Below, in pieces: positions 9,618 through 18,868 of a stretch of DNA of 64,000 bases. This stretch comes from an uncultured Clostridia bacterium (GTDB lineage: Bacteria > Bacillota > Clostridia > Oscillospirales > Acutalibacteraceae): NCBI GenBank assembly GCA_937907605.1, contig CALCYI010000020.1, positions 46,475 through 110,474 of the forward strand, written 5' to 3'. The position numbers and the translations under genes were made by a program. Below the pieces are notes generated by a model that was not told where the DNA came from, searched no databases, and worked only from the letters and a program-made list of their open reading frames with translations. Positions within the stretch are counted from its first letter, which is position 1; the number at the start of each line of letters is the position of its first letter.

Positions 9618-10745
9618 ATGATTAAATTTAACGAGTGTTCAATTACTGATTTAGAAAGAAAATATATGCTCGATGCACTTGAGAATAGACAGTGCGGCGA
9701 CGGTCCCTATACAAAAAAGGTATATGAGCTTTATGAAAGTAAGCTTGGAGTAAAGAATATGCTCCTCACCACCTCCTGCTCGACCTCTCTTGATATGACG
9801 GCTATACTTGCCGATTTAAAGGAGGGCGACGAGGTTATAGTGCCTTCTTATACCTTTGTTTCCACTGCAAACGCGTTCGTTTTGAGGGGTGCTAAGCCCG
9901 TATTCTGCGAGATTAATCCGAAAACGATGAATATTGACGTTGACAGGATTGAAGAGCTGATTACCGATAAAACGAAGGCAATATATCCCGTTCATTATGC
10001 GGGCGTTCTCTGCGATATGGACAGGATTATGGATATTGCAAGGCGCCATAACCTTTATGTTATTGAGGATGCCGCACAGGCTGTCGGCTCAGTTTATAAG
10101 GGAAAATATGCCGCTGGTACTATCGGCGATATGGGCTGCTATTCCTTTCATGAAACAAAGAATTATACAATGGGCGAGGGCGGAGCGCTTATCGTTAAGG
10201 ACGGCGACTTACTTAAAAAAGCTGAGATTATCAGAGAAAAGGGTACCGACCGCTCACAGTTCATAAGAGGACAGATTGATAAGTATACCTGGCAGATGGC
10301 GGGCTCCTCCTATCTTCCCTCGGATATGCTTGCCGCACTTTTATATGCTCAGACGGAGCGCTTTGATGAAATTATGGAAAGGCGTATGCACGTCTGGAAC
10401 AGCTACAACAACGCTTTTAAAGAGCTTGAGGACGAGGAAAAGCTCATCAGGCCGTATATTCCCGATTATTCAAATCATAACGCGCATATGTATTATTTCC
10501 TTGTCAAAGACGGCGAGACAAGAAACGATATGCTCAGGTTCCTTAAGGAAAAGGGAATCGGCGCAGTGTTCCACTATATCCCGCTTCATACCTCGCCAAT
10601 GGGCGAAAAGCTCGGCTACAAGGCGGGCGACCTTCCGATAACGGAGGAATATGCCTCAAGGCTTATCCGCCTTCCTCTCCATGCAAAGCTTTCGGATGAT
10701 GATATTGATTATGTAATAAACGCCGTAAAAGAGTATTTATCGTAA
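9618..10745 (+). CDS. wecE: dTDP-4-amino-4,6-dideoxygalactose transaminase (WecE/RffA type)
   Basis: A DegT/DnrJ/EryC1 aminotransferase of 375 residues. It uses PLP and glutamate to aminate C4 of dTDP-4-keto-6-deoxyglucose. The PLP lysine is K181 in HETKNYTMGEGG. That stretch, together with REKGTDRSQF and DKYTWQMAGSSY, closely resembles enterobacterial WecE, so dTDP-Fuc4N is the predicted product. A related product such as dTDP-Qui4N cannot be excluded without assay. I prefer the ATG at 9618 to a GTG nine bases upstream, because the N-terminus MIKFN fits the family. Confidence 0.9.
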   Translation: MIKFNECSITDLERKYMLDALENRQCGDGPYTKKVYELYESKLGVKNMLLTTSCSTSLDMTAILADLKEGDEVIVPSYTFVSTANAFVLRGAKPVFCEINPKTMNIDVDRIEELITDKTKAIYPVHYAGVLCDMDRIMDIARRHNLYVIEDAAQAVGSVYKGKYAAGTIGDMGCYSFHETKNYTMGEGGALIVKDGDLLKKAEIIREKGTDRSQFIRGQIDKYTWQMAGSSYLPSDMLAALLYAQTERFDEIMERRMHVWNSYNNAFKELEDEEKLIRPYIPDYSNHNAHMYYFLVKDGETRNDMLRFLKEKGIGAVFHYIPLHTSPMGEKLGYKAGDLPITEEYASRLIRLPLHAKLSDDDIDYVINAVKEYLS

Positions 10746-10758
10746 ACGGGAGATAACT

Positions 10759-12423
10759 GTGATTAAAATCCTTAAAAAATCGTATTTCATAATAATACCG
10801 CTTGTGCTGACTGCGTTAATGCTTGGCTTTAAGCTTATCCATTTCGGCACGGTCGACGACGTGCTGCTCTACGATATGGTAACGAGCTATAAGACTAATG
10901 CTCACAGTGAGCAGGTGTTTTTCGTAAGTATTATATTCGGCTATATTCTTAGATTTCTTTACGGCGTTTTGCCTGCTGTAAACTGGTTCGGAGTAATGTA
11001 TCTTGCCGCGTATAATCTTGCGTATATCACTCTGTTTAAAATTGTTGAAAAGCACGGTTCCAACGTTGCGTTTATCTCCGTACTTTCGGGGCTACATATC
11101 TACTTTTTAATGAGAATATCGTTTACGACTAACGCGTTTATTCTCGTGTGCACGAGCGTGCTCTGGCTTTTTGACAGCGTTGAAAAGCTTGAAAAAAAGA
11201 GCGTCGGTAATATTATTTACGGCTTTTTGTTGATGCTTGCAGGCTTTGGTATGAGAAGGGACGCAACACTTTTCTGTATTGTGTTACTCTTCGTTCCTAC
11301 CTTTGTTTTAGCAATTGTAAAAAAGCAGAAATCTGTTGCAGTTATCGCTGCAATCCTTGTACTCCTGACCGTTTCGAATTATTCAATGGAAGCTGTACAG
11401 ACTGCTTATAAGGCGGCAATTCCCACAGAAACCTATTACAACGAATTTCAGCCGTACAGGAGCGCTGCCTCCGACGGAGGAAAAATCTCGTATAAAAGAC
11501 ACAAGGAGCTTTTTGACGAGGCTGGGCTCAGCAGTAATGATATAAAGATTTATAAAAGATATATCTACGGCGATAAGGAAGCTTATTCCGGCGAAAAGCT
11601 AAAGGCGATTATAAAAAGCCGTGATTTTAAGGATAAATATAATACCGACGTTAAGGACATTATTAAGAGAATACTGAAAGCGGATGAGTACATTCTTAAT
11701 TATTTTTACTATATTGCCGCAGTTGCTCTGATTCTGTTCATTCTTTACAGAAAAAAACGGCTTGAGCTTTTTAGTTCGTCTGTATTTATCGCCGCAGCGG
11801 AAGTTTATCTTTTCTTAAGAAGAAGGGGCGTTACGAGGGTAACCTTCCCGCTTGCCATGCTCGGAATTATTATTCTGATGTATACCGTAATCGGCGAGGA
11901 GAATCCGTTTGGGTTTATAAAAAACAAAAAGACTGCAAAACGAATTACACTGGCAGTGTGCGCCGTTGTACTTGCAGGAACGGCAATTCTCAGCGCAGGC
12001 TGCGTAAAGACCTACATTCCGCGTTTCGGTACTTATGATAAGGTGTTGGAATATATAGAAAACGACGAGGAGCACGTATACCTTTCAATCCCGAAAACGA
12101 GGGATAGGATTATAGACAGGCATTTAACCGTTCTTACCAAGGATTATAATGTGGTTCCGATGAGTGTGGTCTGCGGCGACTGGTATATTTATACTTATTA
12201 TTACTACGATATGCTTGACAGGCTCGGACTTGAGGAGTACTCTGATAAGGCTATAAATGCCTTTCTTGACGATAAGGTGCTCGTTGCCTCCTTTGATAAA
12301 AAAATGCCCGATGAATTCGTTAAGTTTTACAACGAGCATTATCATTATTACGTTACTTACAGGGAAATAAGAGAGTTCAAAAGCGGACTTGTTATTTACG
12401 ATTTTGATATTATAGAACAGTAG
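10759..12423 (+). CDS. large polytopic membrane protein, putative GT-C-like glycosyltransferase (paralogue 2)
   Basis: A 554-residue paralogue of the protein at 771-2447, with the same order of parts: an early acidic pair in the first outer loop (VDD), KTNAHSEQ, GFGMRRD, a DGG loop, RRRGVTRV, and a Y-rich YDMLDRLG segment in the soluble tail. Its start is GTG with GGGAGA ahead. It follows wecE by 13 bases. Two diverged copies in one cluster suggest two acceptors or two linkages. The GT-C assignment is inference; only the polytopic layout and the paralogy are seen. Confidence 0.75.
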   Translation: MIKILKKSYFIIIPLVLTALMLGFKLIHFGTVDDVLLYDMVTSYKTNAHSEQVFFVSIIFGYILRFLYGVLPAVNWFGVMYLAAYNLAYITLFKIVEKHGSNVAFISVLSGLHIYFLMRISFTTNAFILVCTSVLWLFDSVEKLEKKSVGNIIYGFLLMLAGFGMRRDATLFCIVLLFVPTFVLAIVKKQKSVAVIAAILVLLTVSNYSMEAVQTAYKAAIPTETYYNEFQPYRSAASDGGKISYKRHKELFDEAGLSSNDIKIYKRYIYGDKEAYSGEKLKAIIKSRDFKDKYNTDVKDIIKRILKADEYILNYFYYIAAVALILFILYRKKRLELFSSSVFIAAAEVYLFLRRRGVTRVTFPLAMLGIIILMYTVIGEENPFGFIKNKKTAKRITLAVCAVVLAGTAILSAGCVKTYIPRFGTYDKVLEYIENDEEHVYLSIPKTRDRIIDRHLTVLTKDYNVVPMSVVCGDWYIYTYYYYDMLDRLGLEEYSDKAINAFLDDKVLVASFDKKMPDEFVKFYNEHYHYYVTYREIREFKSGLVIYDFDIIEQ

Positions 12424-12431
12424 GTGAATTT

Positions 12432-13598
12432 ATGAACGCTCAAAAAGAATACTTTGTATATCTGTTGTCCTGCTTTTTGAGCGGAGATGCGCCACTGGGC
12501 AGAAATGTCGACTTTGAAGAATTATACAAGCTGGCTGATATTCACGACGTCGGCGCAATTATTGCAAACGAGCTTAAAAAGGTTGACGATGAATTCAAGC
12601 CTGATTCGGTCTTGCTTTCACATTTTACACAGCTTATCGGGCTTACTGTAATTGACTACCAAAAAAAAGAAAAGGTCTTTGATTTTATCAAAGTCTTTTT
12701 AAACGCTAACGGTATTGAGCATATCTTCGTAAAGGGTATGGAGGTTGCGCGGTATTATCCTGCACCCGAGTTCAGAACGAGCGGCGATATCGACGTAATC
12801 GTCAGGAAAGCTGATTTTAGCAGAATCCGCGAGTTAATGACGGTTACTGACGGGATAAAAGTTATAGATAATCAGACAAATGTTGTTACGGTAACTGTAA
12901 ACGGCGTTAGTATTGAAATCCACAACAACAGCGACGTTTGGAATGAATACTTTAACGATATGTTTTCACTCTGCGACAGTAAAGAGAGCTATACTTATAA
13001 GCTAAGCGAATACAATCATCTGCTTTACGTTATATGTCACCTGGCAAAGCATATTGCTTACAGGGGAGCAGGAATCAGAATGCTGATGGATATTGACGTT
13101 TTGATACGAAATATCAGCGGTTTTAAATATGATGAGTTCCTGTCAATATGCGATAATGCGGGCGTAATGAAAACGGCAATGGGGCTTATCTCACTGTGCG
13201 CAGTATGGCTTAATACTCCTGTTGAACAGGAGGTTTCTTTTGACGATGACCTTTTGAAAAGCTTTGAAAGCGTACTTCTTGACGGTGGAAGCTTCGGCTA
13301 TGAGGAAAATACTGTTCCGCTAAAATACATAAAAGACGCTAATAACGCGTCCGTATCCGAAAGAATAAAAATTCTTTTAAGAATGGCTTTCCCTGACAAG
13401 GAATATCTGAAATACTGCTATCCTTACTATAATAAGCACGGTTATCTTTATCCGATAGCAAGGCTCAACAGACTTTTTGACGGTTTGTTCAGAAAAAGAA
13501 AACAGTCAATCGGCGCGATTAACCAGATAAAAGCTAACGGCGGAAGCTCGGCGTATCAGAGCGAGATAATTAAGGAGCTTGAAATATCATTTAATTAA
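12432..13598 (+). CDS. uncharacterised nucleotidyltransferase-fold protein
   Basis: A 388-residue protein that resembles the 'uncharacterised nucleotidyltransferase' family often found in polysaccharide clusters. The nucleotidyltransferase signature RTSGDIDVIV lies near residues 115-125, with the D-x-D pair for metal binding, followed by a third acidic strand (SIEIH). The C-terminal half has no motif I recognise. Substrate and product are unknown. It is nine bases downstream of the membrane paralogue and 10 bases upstream of the next start, so it is part of the same operon. Confidence 0.7.
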   Translation: MNAQKEYFVYLLSCFLSGDAPLGRNVDFEELYKLADIHDVGAIIANELKKVDDEFKPDSVLLSHFTQLIGLTVIDYQKKEKVFDFIKVFLNANGIEHIFVKGMEVARYYPAPEFRTSGDIDVIVRKADFSRIRELMTVTDGIKVIDNQTNVVTVTVNGVSIEIHNNSDVWNEYFNDMFSLCDSKESYTYKLSEYNHLLYVICHLAKHIAYRGAGIRMLMDIDVLIRNISGFKYDEFLSICDNAGVMKTAMGLISLCAVWLNTPVEQEVSFDDDLLKSFESVLLDGGSFGYEENTVPLKYIKDANNASVSERIKILLRMAFPDKEYLKYCYPYYNKHGYLYPIARLNRLFDGLFRKRKQSIGAINQIKANGGSSAYQSEIIKELEISFN

Positions 13599-13608
13599 AG
13601 GTGAAATT

Positions 13609-15174
13609 ATGAATGTTGTAGCAATCCTTGCTAACGGCGTTGGACAGCGCTTTGGCAGTAATATTCCCAAGCAGTTCCACAAGGTAAACGGCAAAATGGT
13701 TATAGAATATGTAATCGAATCAATACTTTCCTCCGAAAGCGTTGATAAGCTTGTTATTGCTACAAACGTTGAAGCTAACAGCGTTTATCTCTCGGATATC
13801 TGTACGCTTAATGGTATTGATTTAATTGAAGGCGGCTCGACTCGCAACAGAACTCTTAAAAACGTAATTGATTATATCGATTCAAATTATGACTGCGATA
13901 AGCTTATTGTATGCGATGCCGTAAGACCTATGATTACAGGCGAGCTTATTGACTCATATTTCGCTTTTCTTGATGAAAACGATGCGGTAGTAACGGCGCA
14001 GAAGATAACGGATTCTCTTGGCTCCTATGACTTCTCACAGGTCGACAGGGAAAGGTATTACCTAATGCAGTCGCCTGAGGGATTTGATTTCAAAAAACTG
14101 CGGGATAGCTTTGATTCCGAGTCAAAGCTTACCGAGGTTACCCAGCAGCTTCCCGAGGACTCAAAAATCTATCTTTATTTTGATTTTAACAATAACTTTA
14201 AGCTTACATATCCTGCCGATTTAAAATACCTTGAGGCGCTCGTAAGGGCGAGGGATAATTCAATTGGTTTTTCAAGTATTCTTGATAATGTTGACAGGCT
14301 TAATAAATTCCTTTCAATTTACCATCCTGTTGAAGCAAGGGAGTGGAAAAAGGAGCTTGAAAGGTCTATTCCCAAGATGCTTAAAAACTGGCAGATTACG
14401 GAGTACACTCTGATTAAAAATTCCCACTTCGGCATTATTTTCCTTGCGAAGTCTATTCAATACGGCAGATGCGTTATTAAGATTATCCCGCCGTTTATTA
14501 ACCGTTATATTCCCGAGCGTTCGTGTTACCGAAAGATAAACTCCCGTATTATGTGCGAGCTTTACGACTTTGATGACTCCTGTAGCTCTATTCTTCTTGA
14601 AAGATGTAAAGAAGCAGACGTCAGGTTCAATAAGGATAATTCCGAAATCCTAGAGTTTTTCTCAAATGTTATGAACGGTTATGCTAGCGAAGAGGAAGAC
14701 GTGTTTAATAATTACGAAAGGATACTTAAGCATAAGGCTCTTGAAACAGACTTTAGGTATAAAAAAGCTGAGATTATGTCTTATGTTAATAGCGCAATTC
14801 TCCTGTTTGACAAGACCTTTTCAAAGAGTAACCGCGTGCTGATACACGGCGATTTACACCGTTATAATATTATGAGTAAAAACGGTAAGTTCTGCGCAAT
14901 TGACCCAATAGGCTATCTTGCGCCAAAGGAGTTTGATATTGCGCGATATATCGGTACTGAGCTTACCGATACCGAATGTGATAAAAGAGAACTTTTTTAT
15001 GAGCTGATAGAATATTTCACCCCGATATGTGACAGAAGAAAACTTATTTCCGCCGTATATGTAGATATGATATTCAGACTTCATAATAGCCTTTTTGAAA
15101 ACGAGGATTACGTATTAACTGATAAGTGGCTTAACGTGCTTAAGCAATTAGATATTGAATTATTGCTTAATTAA
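13609..15174 (+). CDS. fused IspD/TarI-like cytidylyltransferase and APH/choline-kinase-like kinase
   Basis: A 521-residue two-domain protein. Residues 1 to about 220 are an IspD/TarI-like nucleotidyltransferase with ANGVGQRFG and PKQF, which would couple a phosphorylated alcohol to CTP. Residues from about 255 on are an aminoglycoside-phosphotransferase/choline-kinase fold; the catalytic loop HGDLHRYNIM starts at residue 413, followed by the metal-binding IDP. A kinase plus a cytidylyltransferase in one chain could make a CDP-alcohol in two steps for decorating the polymer. The substrate is unknown. The ATG at 13609 is preceded by AAAGGTGA; an in-frame ATG 30 bases upstream overlaps the previous gene and lacks such a site. 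Confidence 0.82.
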   Translation: MNVVAILANGVGQRFGSNIPKQFHKVNGKMVIEYVIESILSSESVDKLVIATNVEANSVYLSDICTLNGIDLIEGGSTRNRTLKNVIDYIDSNYDCDKLIVCDAVRPMITGELIDSYFAFLDENDAVVTAQKITDSLGSYDFSQVDRERYYLMQSPEGFDFKKLRDSFDSESKLTEVTQQLPEDSKIYLYFDFNNNFKLTYPADLKYLEALVRARDNSIGFSSILDNVDRLNKFLSIYHPVEAREWKKELERSIPKMLKNWQITEYTLIKNSHFGIIFLAKSIQYGRCVIKIIPPFINRYIPERSCYRKINSRIMCELYDFDDSCSSILLERCKEADVRFNKDNSEILEFFSNVMNGYASEEEDVFNNYERILKHKALETDFRYKKAEIMSYVNSAILLFDKTFSKSNRVLIHGDLHRYNIMSKNGKFCAIDPIGYLAPKEFDIARYIGTELTDTECDKRELFYELIEYFTPICDRRKLISAVYVDMIFRLHNSLFENEDYVLTDKWLNVLKQLDIELLLN

Positions 15175-15212
15175 TGTTATTATATTGATGAAATAAATTT
15201 AGGAGTAGTTTT

Positions 15213-15776
15213 ATGAGTAAGTTTAAGAATTTTACCGAAAAGCATGAAGAGCTTTGGAAATTCATTAAGTTTTCCTTTGCGGGCGTATCTTCATTTGTAG
15301 TTCAGTATTTAGTTGACATTTTATTCCATTTTGTTGTTTTCAGAGGTCTTGCAGGCCAGACGGTAGATAACGAGGTATTCAGATTTCTCGGAATAGACAG
15401 CCAGATGGACGCTGCGTATGCATATTTTATTGCTGCCGCAGTAGGCTATGCCGTTTCGTTTATTATGAACAGAAAGGTTACCTTTGACGCTGACAGCGGG
15501 CTTACCTCTTCCGTAGTAATGTATATAATTATGGTTGTTGCAACCGTATTTATTGCCGCGTGGATGAAGGGCTTTTTCACAGACTTTGCAGTTAACCACA
15601 TAGCTTCTGCAGTTAATGAAAAAGGCGAGATTAACGGCTTTGCCGACTGGATTATATTTGTTCTTGTAACTACTATTCCGTTCCTTTGGACTTACCCGCT
15701 TCAGCGCTTTGTAATTCACAGAAAGTCAAAGGATAAGACTGAGGAAAAAGAAGCTGTTGAGGAAATAGCAGAATAA
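15213..15776 (+). CDS. GtrA-family membrane protein
   Basis: A 187-residue protein with about four membrane helices and the GtrA-type opening (LWKFIKFSFAGVSSFVVQYLVD). GtrA proteins are thought to move polyprenyl-phosphate-linked sugars across the membrane, and they usually sit near a GtrB-like GT2, as one does at 2458-3393. A loop of about 45 residues between helices, and a charged C-tail rich in K and E, are additions. It has its own AGGAG site and is the last gene before a strong terminator. Confidence 0.85.
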   Translation: MSKFKNFTEKHEELWKFIKFSFAGVSSFVVQYLVDILFHFVVFRGLAGQTVDNEVFRFLGIDSQMDAAYAYFIAAAVGYAVSFIMNRKVTFDADSGLTSSVVMYIIMVVATVFIAAWMKGFFTDFAVNHIASAVNEKGEINGFADWIIFVLVTTIPFLWTYPLQRFVIHRKSKDKTEEKEAVEEIAE

Positions 15777-15781
15777 AATTA

Positions 15782-15813
15782 AGAAGCTTGCTATGAAGCA
15801 AGCTTCTTTTTTT
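15782..15813. terminator. bidirectional terminator between GtrA and VanZ genes
   Basis: An 11-bp perfect stem (AGAAGCTTGCT at 15782-15792 with its complement at 15797-15807) closes a four-base loop and is followed by seven T on the plus strand. The last codons and stop of the minus-strand VanZ gene lie inside the hairpin, so both convergent genes share it. Confidence 0.9.
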
Positions 15814-16600
15814 CTACTATTTTCAGTAAAACAAATCCTAATATCAATCCTGCCCAGTTAAGCAGTAAATCGTCAATATCCACGTTTCCGCATCTGTATA
15901 TATACTGGTAAGCCTCTGCAATCAGAGGAAGGAAGAAACCGATAACAAGCGAAATCCAAGACGGCTGCTTAAATAATATGCTTTTAATAATAAAGGGAAG
16001 AGGAAGAAAAATCAGAATGTTACCAATGCATATCAGCATCATATAAGTATCGTCAAAATGAGTGAATGAATATTTGAAATACTTGAGTGTACCGTTTCCA
16101 ATTACGGTATTTACCGTTCGCCCAAAAGAATCGGGTGTTCTTATAAAGCTTACATAGAGGACGAATAAATAAAACAGCGATAATGAAAGCCAGAAAAATC
16201 TGAAAAACTTATCGTAATATTCTTTGGAAAAAAGAGTTGCACATATAAACACTGCGGCGTTGGTTACTCCAACGGTAACTGCAAACCACAACACAATATA
16301 ATAATTATAAAACAGGCGGTAAGTGTGAAATCTGTCGATAAAGGAAGCCGCGGTAAGCAATGCCATAATTGATAAAATATAATATGAAACGAATTTTAGT
16401 TTATCTTTGTTTAGATATGTTAAGATAAACATTACGACAAAAATGGAAACAAATCTAACGTAAGTAAAGACTGTATCACGGTTTACGAAATAATCCCAGA
16501 GTATACCGCTTAGATTGCCGTCATATGCCGAGGATATACAGCAAAAGGGATATGCGGCAGCAAATATGAGAGCCGCTAATACTTTGAAGAACCTTTTCAT
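15791..16600 (-). CDS. VanZ-family membrane protein
   Basis: A 269-residue membrane protein with about seven hydrophobic segments. The C-terminal third (LPFIIKSILFKQP, then an EAYQY helix and a GNVDIDDLLLNWAG stretch) matches the VanZ domain. That family includes the teicoplanin-resistance protein, but most members have no known role. Its N-terminal half is an extra membrane region without a recognised domain. It is a single gene, convergent with the polysaccharide locus. GGAAAGG lies upstream of the ATG. Confidence 0.82.
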   Translation of the reverse strand: MKRFFKVLAALIFAAAYPFCCISSAYDGNLSGILWDYFVNRDTVFTYVRFVSIFVVMFILTYLNKDKLKFVSYYILSIMALLTAASFIDRFHTYRLFYNYYIVLWFAVTVGVTNAAVFICATLFSKEYYDKFFRFFWLSLSLFYLFVLYVSFIRTPDSFGRTVNTVIGNGTLKYFKYSFTHFDDTYMMLICIGNILIFLPLPFIIKSILFKQPSWISLVIGFFLPLIAEAYQYIYRCGNVDIDDLLLNWAGLILGFVLLKIVEKKKLAS

Positions 16601-16710
16601 TATCTCTGCCGCCTTTCCAAAATATAAAACTATAATAACTCATTTCTATACAAACATCAAGTTTGCATTTGCATTATATTAAATTATATTATAAAAAGAA
16701 ATCTTTTATA

Positions 16711-16739
16711 TTGACATAAGATAAAAAATATTATACAAT
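16711..16739 (+). promoter_or_regulatory. sigma-A-type promoter of the EF-G-like gene
   Basis: TTGACA at 16711-16716 and TACAAT at 16734-16739 are separated by 17 bases in an AT-rich intergenic stretch. The predicted start leaves a leader of about 25 bases ending in a GGAGG site. Confidence 0.75.
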
Positions 16740-16770
16740 TTTAACAATGACATAAAATGGAGGAAAATTT

Positions 16771-18783
16771 ATGAGTTTAGTAAAAAATGTTGCACTTCTC
16801 GGTCATGCAGGAAGCGGTAAAACCACTCTTTGCGAGGCTATGCTTTATACCGCAGGCGTTACTGAGAGAATCGGCAATGTAGCTAACGGTAACACCGTAT
16901 CTGACTTCGATTCTGAGGAAAAGAAGAGGGGAGTTAGTATCTCGTCCGCTGTTCTTCAGTTTGATTACAAGGGCGCAAGAATTAACGCTATCGACACTCC
17001 GGGTCTTTTTGATTTCGCGCTTGGTTCGAGCGAAGGTCTCCGCGTTGCCGACAGCGCTATTATCGTTGCTTCTGCACGCTCAGGTCTCTCCGTAGGCGCT
17101 GAAAAGGCTTTCAAAAACGCAGAGAAAAAGGGCGTTTCCAGAATAGTTGTTGCAACTAAGATGGATGACGAGAGAGCTGATTTCTACAAGGTATTTAATG
17201 CTTTTGTTGAAAAGTTCGGTACCTCACTTTGTCCTGTTGTTATTCCAATCGCGTCCGACGGTAAGGTTGCATACTATAATCTTCTTGAGGACAAGGCTTA
17301 TACATATAACGGAATAAAGAAGACCGAGGTTCAGATTGACCCGTCAAGCGACGAGCATTATGACGAAATCGTTGAGATTTTTAACGAGGCTGTTGCGGGC
17401 GCGGATGATGAGCTTATGGAAAAATACTTCGAGGGTGAGGAGCTCACTCACGATGAGAAGATTAAGGGCGTAACCATCGGTATTGCCGACGGCTCAATTG
17501 TTCCCGTATTTGCATGCGCAGGCGTTGACGGCGCGGGCGTTGATATGCTCCTTGACTTCATTAAGAACGCCGCTCCTTCTGCTAAGGACGAGGGCGACGT
17601 TAAGGTTGATTCAAACGGTCCTCTTGCTGCAGTTTGCTTTAAGACTGTTGCAGACCCGTTCATCGGTAAGCTTAACTTCTTTAAGGTAATCAGCGGTAAA
17701 ATCGTACAGGGTACAACCGTTGTTAATGCAAGAACCGGCGACGAGGAAAGAGTAGGTAAAATCGTTAATACTCTCGGCGCTAAGCAGACCGATATTAAGG
17801 AATGTGAAGCGGGCGACGTATGCGCTATCGCTAAGTTCAGCACCTTTAAGACGGGCGACACAATGCGCGCTCAGGGCAGCGACGTAGAGCTTGAGGGAGT
17901 AGACATTCCCAACGCTACATATTCTATGGCAATTATCGCCGACAAGAAGGGCGAGGAGGAAAAGATTGCTACTGCGGCTAACAGAATAATTGAAGAGGAT
18001 CCTTCAATCACCTTCGTTAACAACACCGAAACCCGTCAGACAATACTTTCAGGTCTTGGCGAGCAGCACCTTGACGTATGTCTTTCAAAAATGAAGGAAA
18101 GATATAAGGCTTTAGCTTCTCTTATTCAGCCGAGAGTTGCATACAGAGAAACTATTTCCAAGAAGGTTGAGGTTCAGGGCAGACATAAGAAGCAGTCGGG
18201 CGGTCACGGACAGTTCGGTGACGTTTGGATTGAATTCGAACCCTGTGATTCAGACGAGCTCATTTTCGGCGAAAGAGTTGTCGGCGGTTCCGTACCGAAG
18301 AACTTCTTCCCCGCAGTTGAAAAGGGACTCAGAGACGCTATGGAAAAGGGCGTGCTTGCAGGCTATCCTATGGTTGGCGTTAAGGCTACGCTTTTCGACG
18401 GCTCTTATCACCCCGTTGACTCAAGCGAAATGGCGTTCAAGACAGCCGCTTCTATCGCATTTAAGAACGGTATTCCTCAGGCAGGTCCCGCTCTTCTTGA
18501 ACCTATCGTAACTCTTAATGCTCACTGTAACGATGACGCTATGGGCGACATTATCGGCGATATTAATAAGCGCCGCGGCAGAGTACTCGGTATGAATCCG
18601 ATCGGTGACGGAATGCAGGAAATCGTTGCTGAGGTTCCTCAGGGCGAAATGACTACCTTCTCAACGGCTATGCGCCAGATTACTCAGGGCAGAGGCTCAT
18701 TTACAACTGAATTTGCAAGATATGAGAGATGTCCCGAGAATATTACTCAGAAGGTAATTGCTGAATCTCAGGAAGAGGAGTAA
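16771..18783 (+). CDS. EF-G paralogue (translational GTPase, EF-G2-like)
   Basis: A 670-residue translational GTPase with the domain order of EF-G: GTPase, domain II, then the C-terminal domains with a typical GHGQFGDV stretch. The P-loop reads GHAGSGKTT rather than the usual AHIDAGKTT. The G3 motif is DTPGLFDF with leucine at residue 79, where canonical EF-G has the catalytic histidine. G4 reads ATKMD instead of NKMD. These changes mark a divergent EF-G2-type factor, not the main elongation factor. Members of that group are reported with weak or no ribosome-stimulated GTPase activity. Strong codon bias suggests high expression. It is monocistronic, with its own promoter and terminator. Confidence 0.88.
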   Translation: MSLVKNVALLGHAGSGKTTLCEAMLYTAGVTERIGNVANGNTVSDFDSEEKKRGVSISSAVLQFDYKGARINAIDTPGLFDFALGSSEGLRVADSAIIVASARSGLSVGAEKAFKNAEKKGVSRIVVATKMDDERADFYKVFNAFVEKFGTSLCPVVIPIASDGKVAYYNLLEDKAYTYNGIKKTEVQIDPSSDEHYDEIVEIFNEAVAGADDELMEKYFEGEELTHDEKIKGVTIGIADGSIVPVFACAGVDGAGVDMLLDFIKNAAPSAKDEGDVKVDSNGPLAAVCFKTVADPFIGKLNFFKVISGKIVQGTTVVNARTGDEERVGKIVNTLGAKQTDIKECEAGDVCAIAKFSTFKTGDTMRAQGSDVELEGVDIPNATYSMAIIADKKGEEEKIATAANRIIEEDPSITFVNNTETRQTILSGLGEQHLDVCLSKMKERYKALASLIQPRVAYRETISKKVEVQGRHKKQSGGHGQFGDVWIEFEPCDSDELIFGERVVGGSVPKNFFPAVEKGLRDAMEKGVLAGYPMVGVKATLFDGSYHPVDSSEMAFKTAASIAFKNGIPQAGPALLEPIVTLNAHCNDDAMGDIIGDINKRRGRVLGMNPIGDGMQEIVAEVPQGEMTTFSTAMRQITQGRGSFTTEFARYERCPENITQKVIAESQEEE

Positions 18784-18786
18784 TTT

Positions 18787-18851
18787 AGGCACACGCTGAC
18801 GAATCTGATACGCTAGTGTGCCTCAAAGAGAGGGCTTTGCCCTCTCTTTTT
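18787..18851 (+). terminator. tandem hairpins ending the EF-G-like transcript
   Basis: An 8-bp hairpin (AGGCACAC at 18787-18794 with 18816-18823) is followed by a 9-bp GC-rich hairpin (AGAGAGGGC at 18827-18835 with 18839-18847) and a short T run. The second has the form of an intrinsic terminator. The role of the first is unclear. Confidence 0.85.
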
Positions 18852-18868
18852 GAATGGAAGGTGACGGT

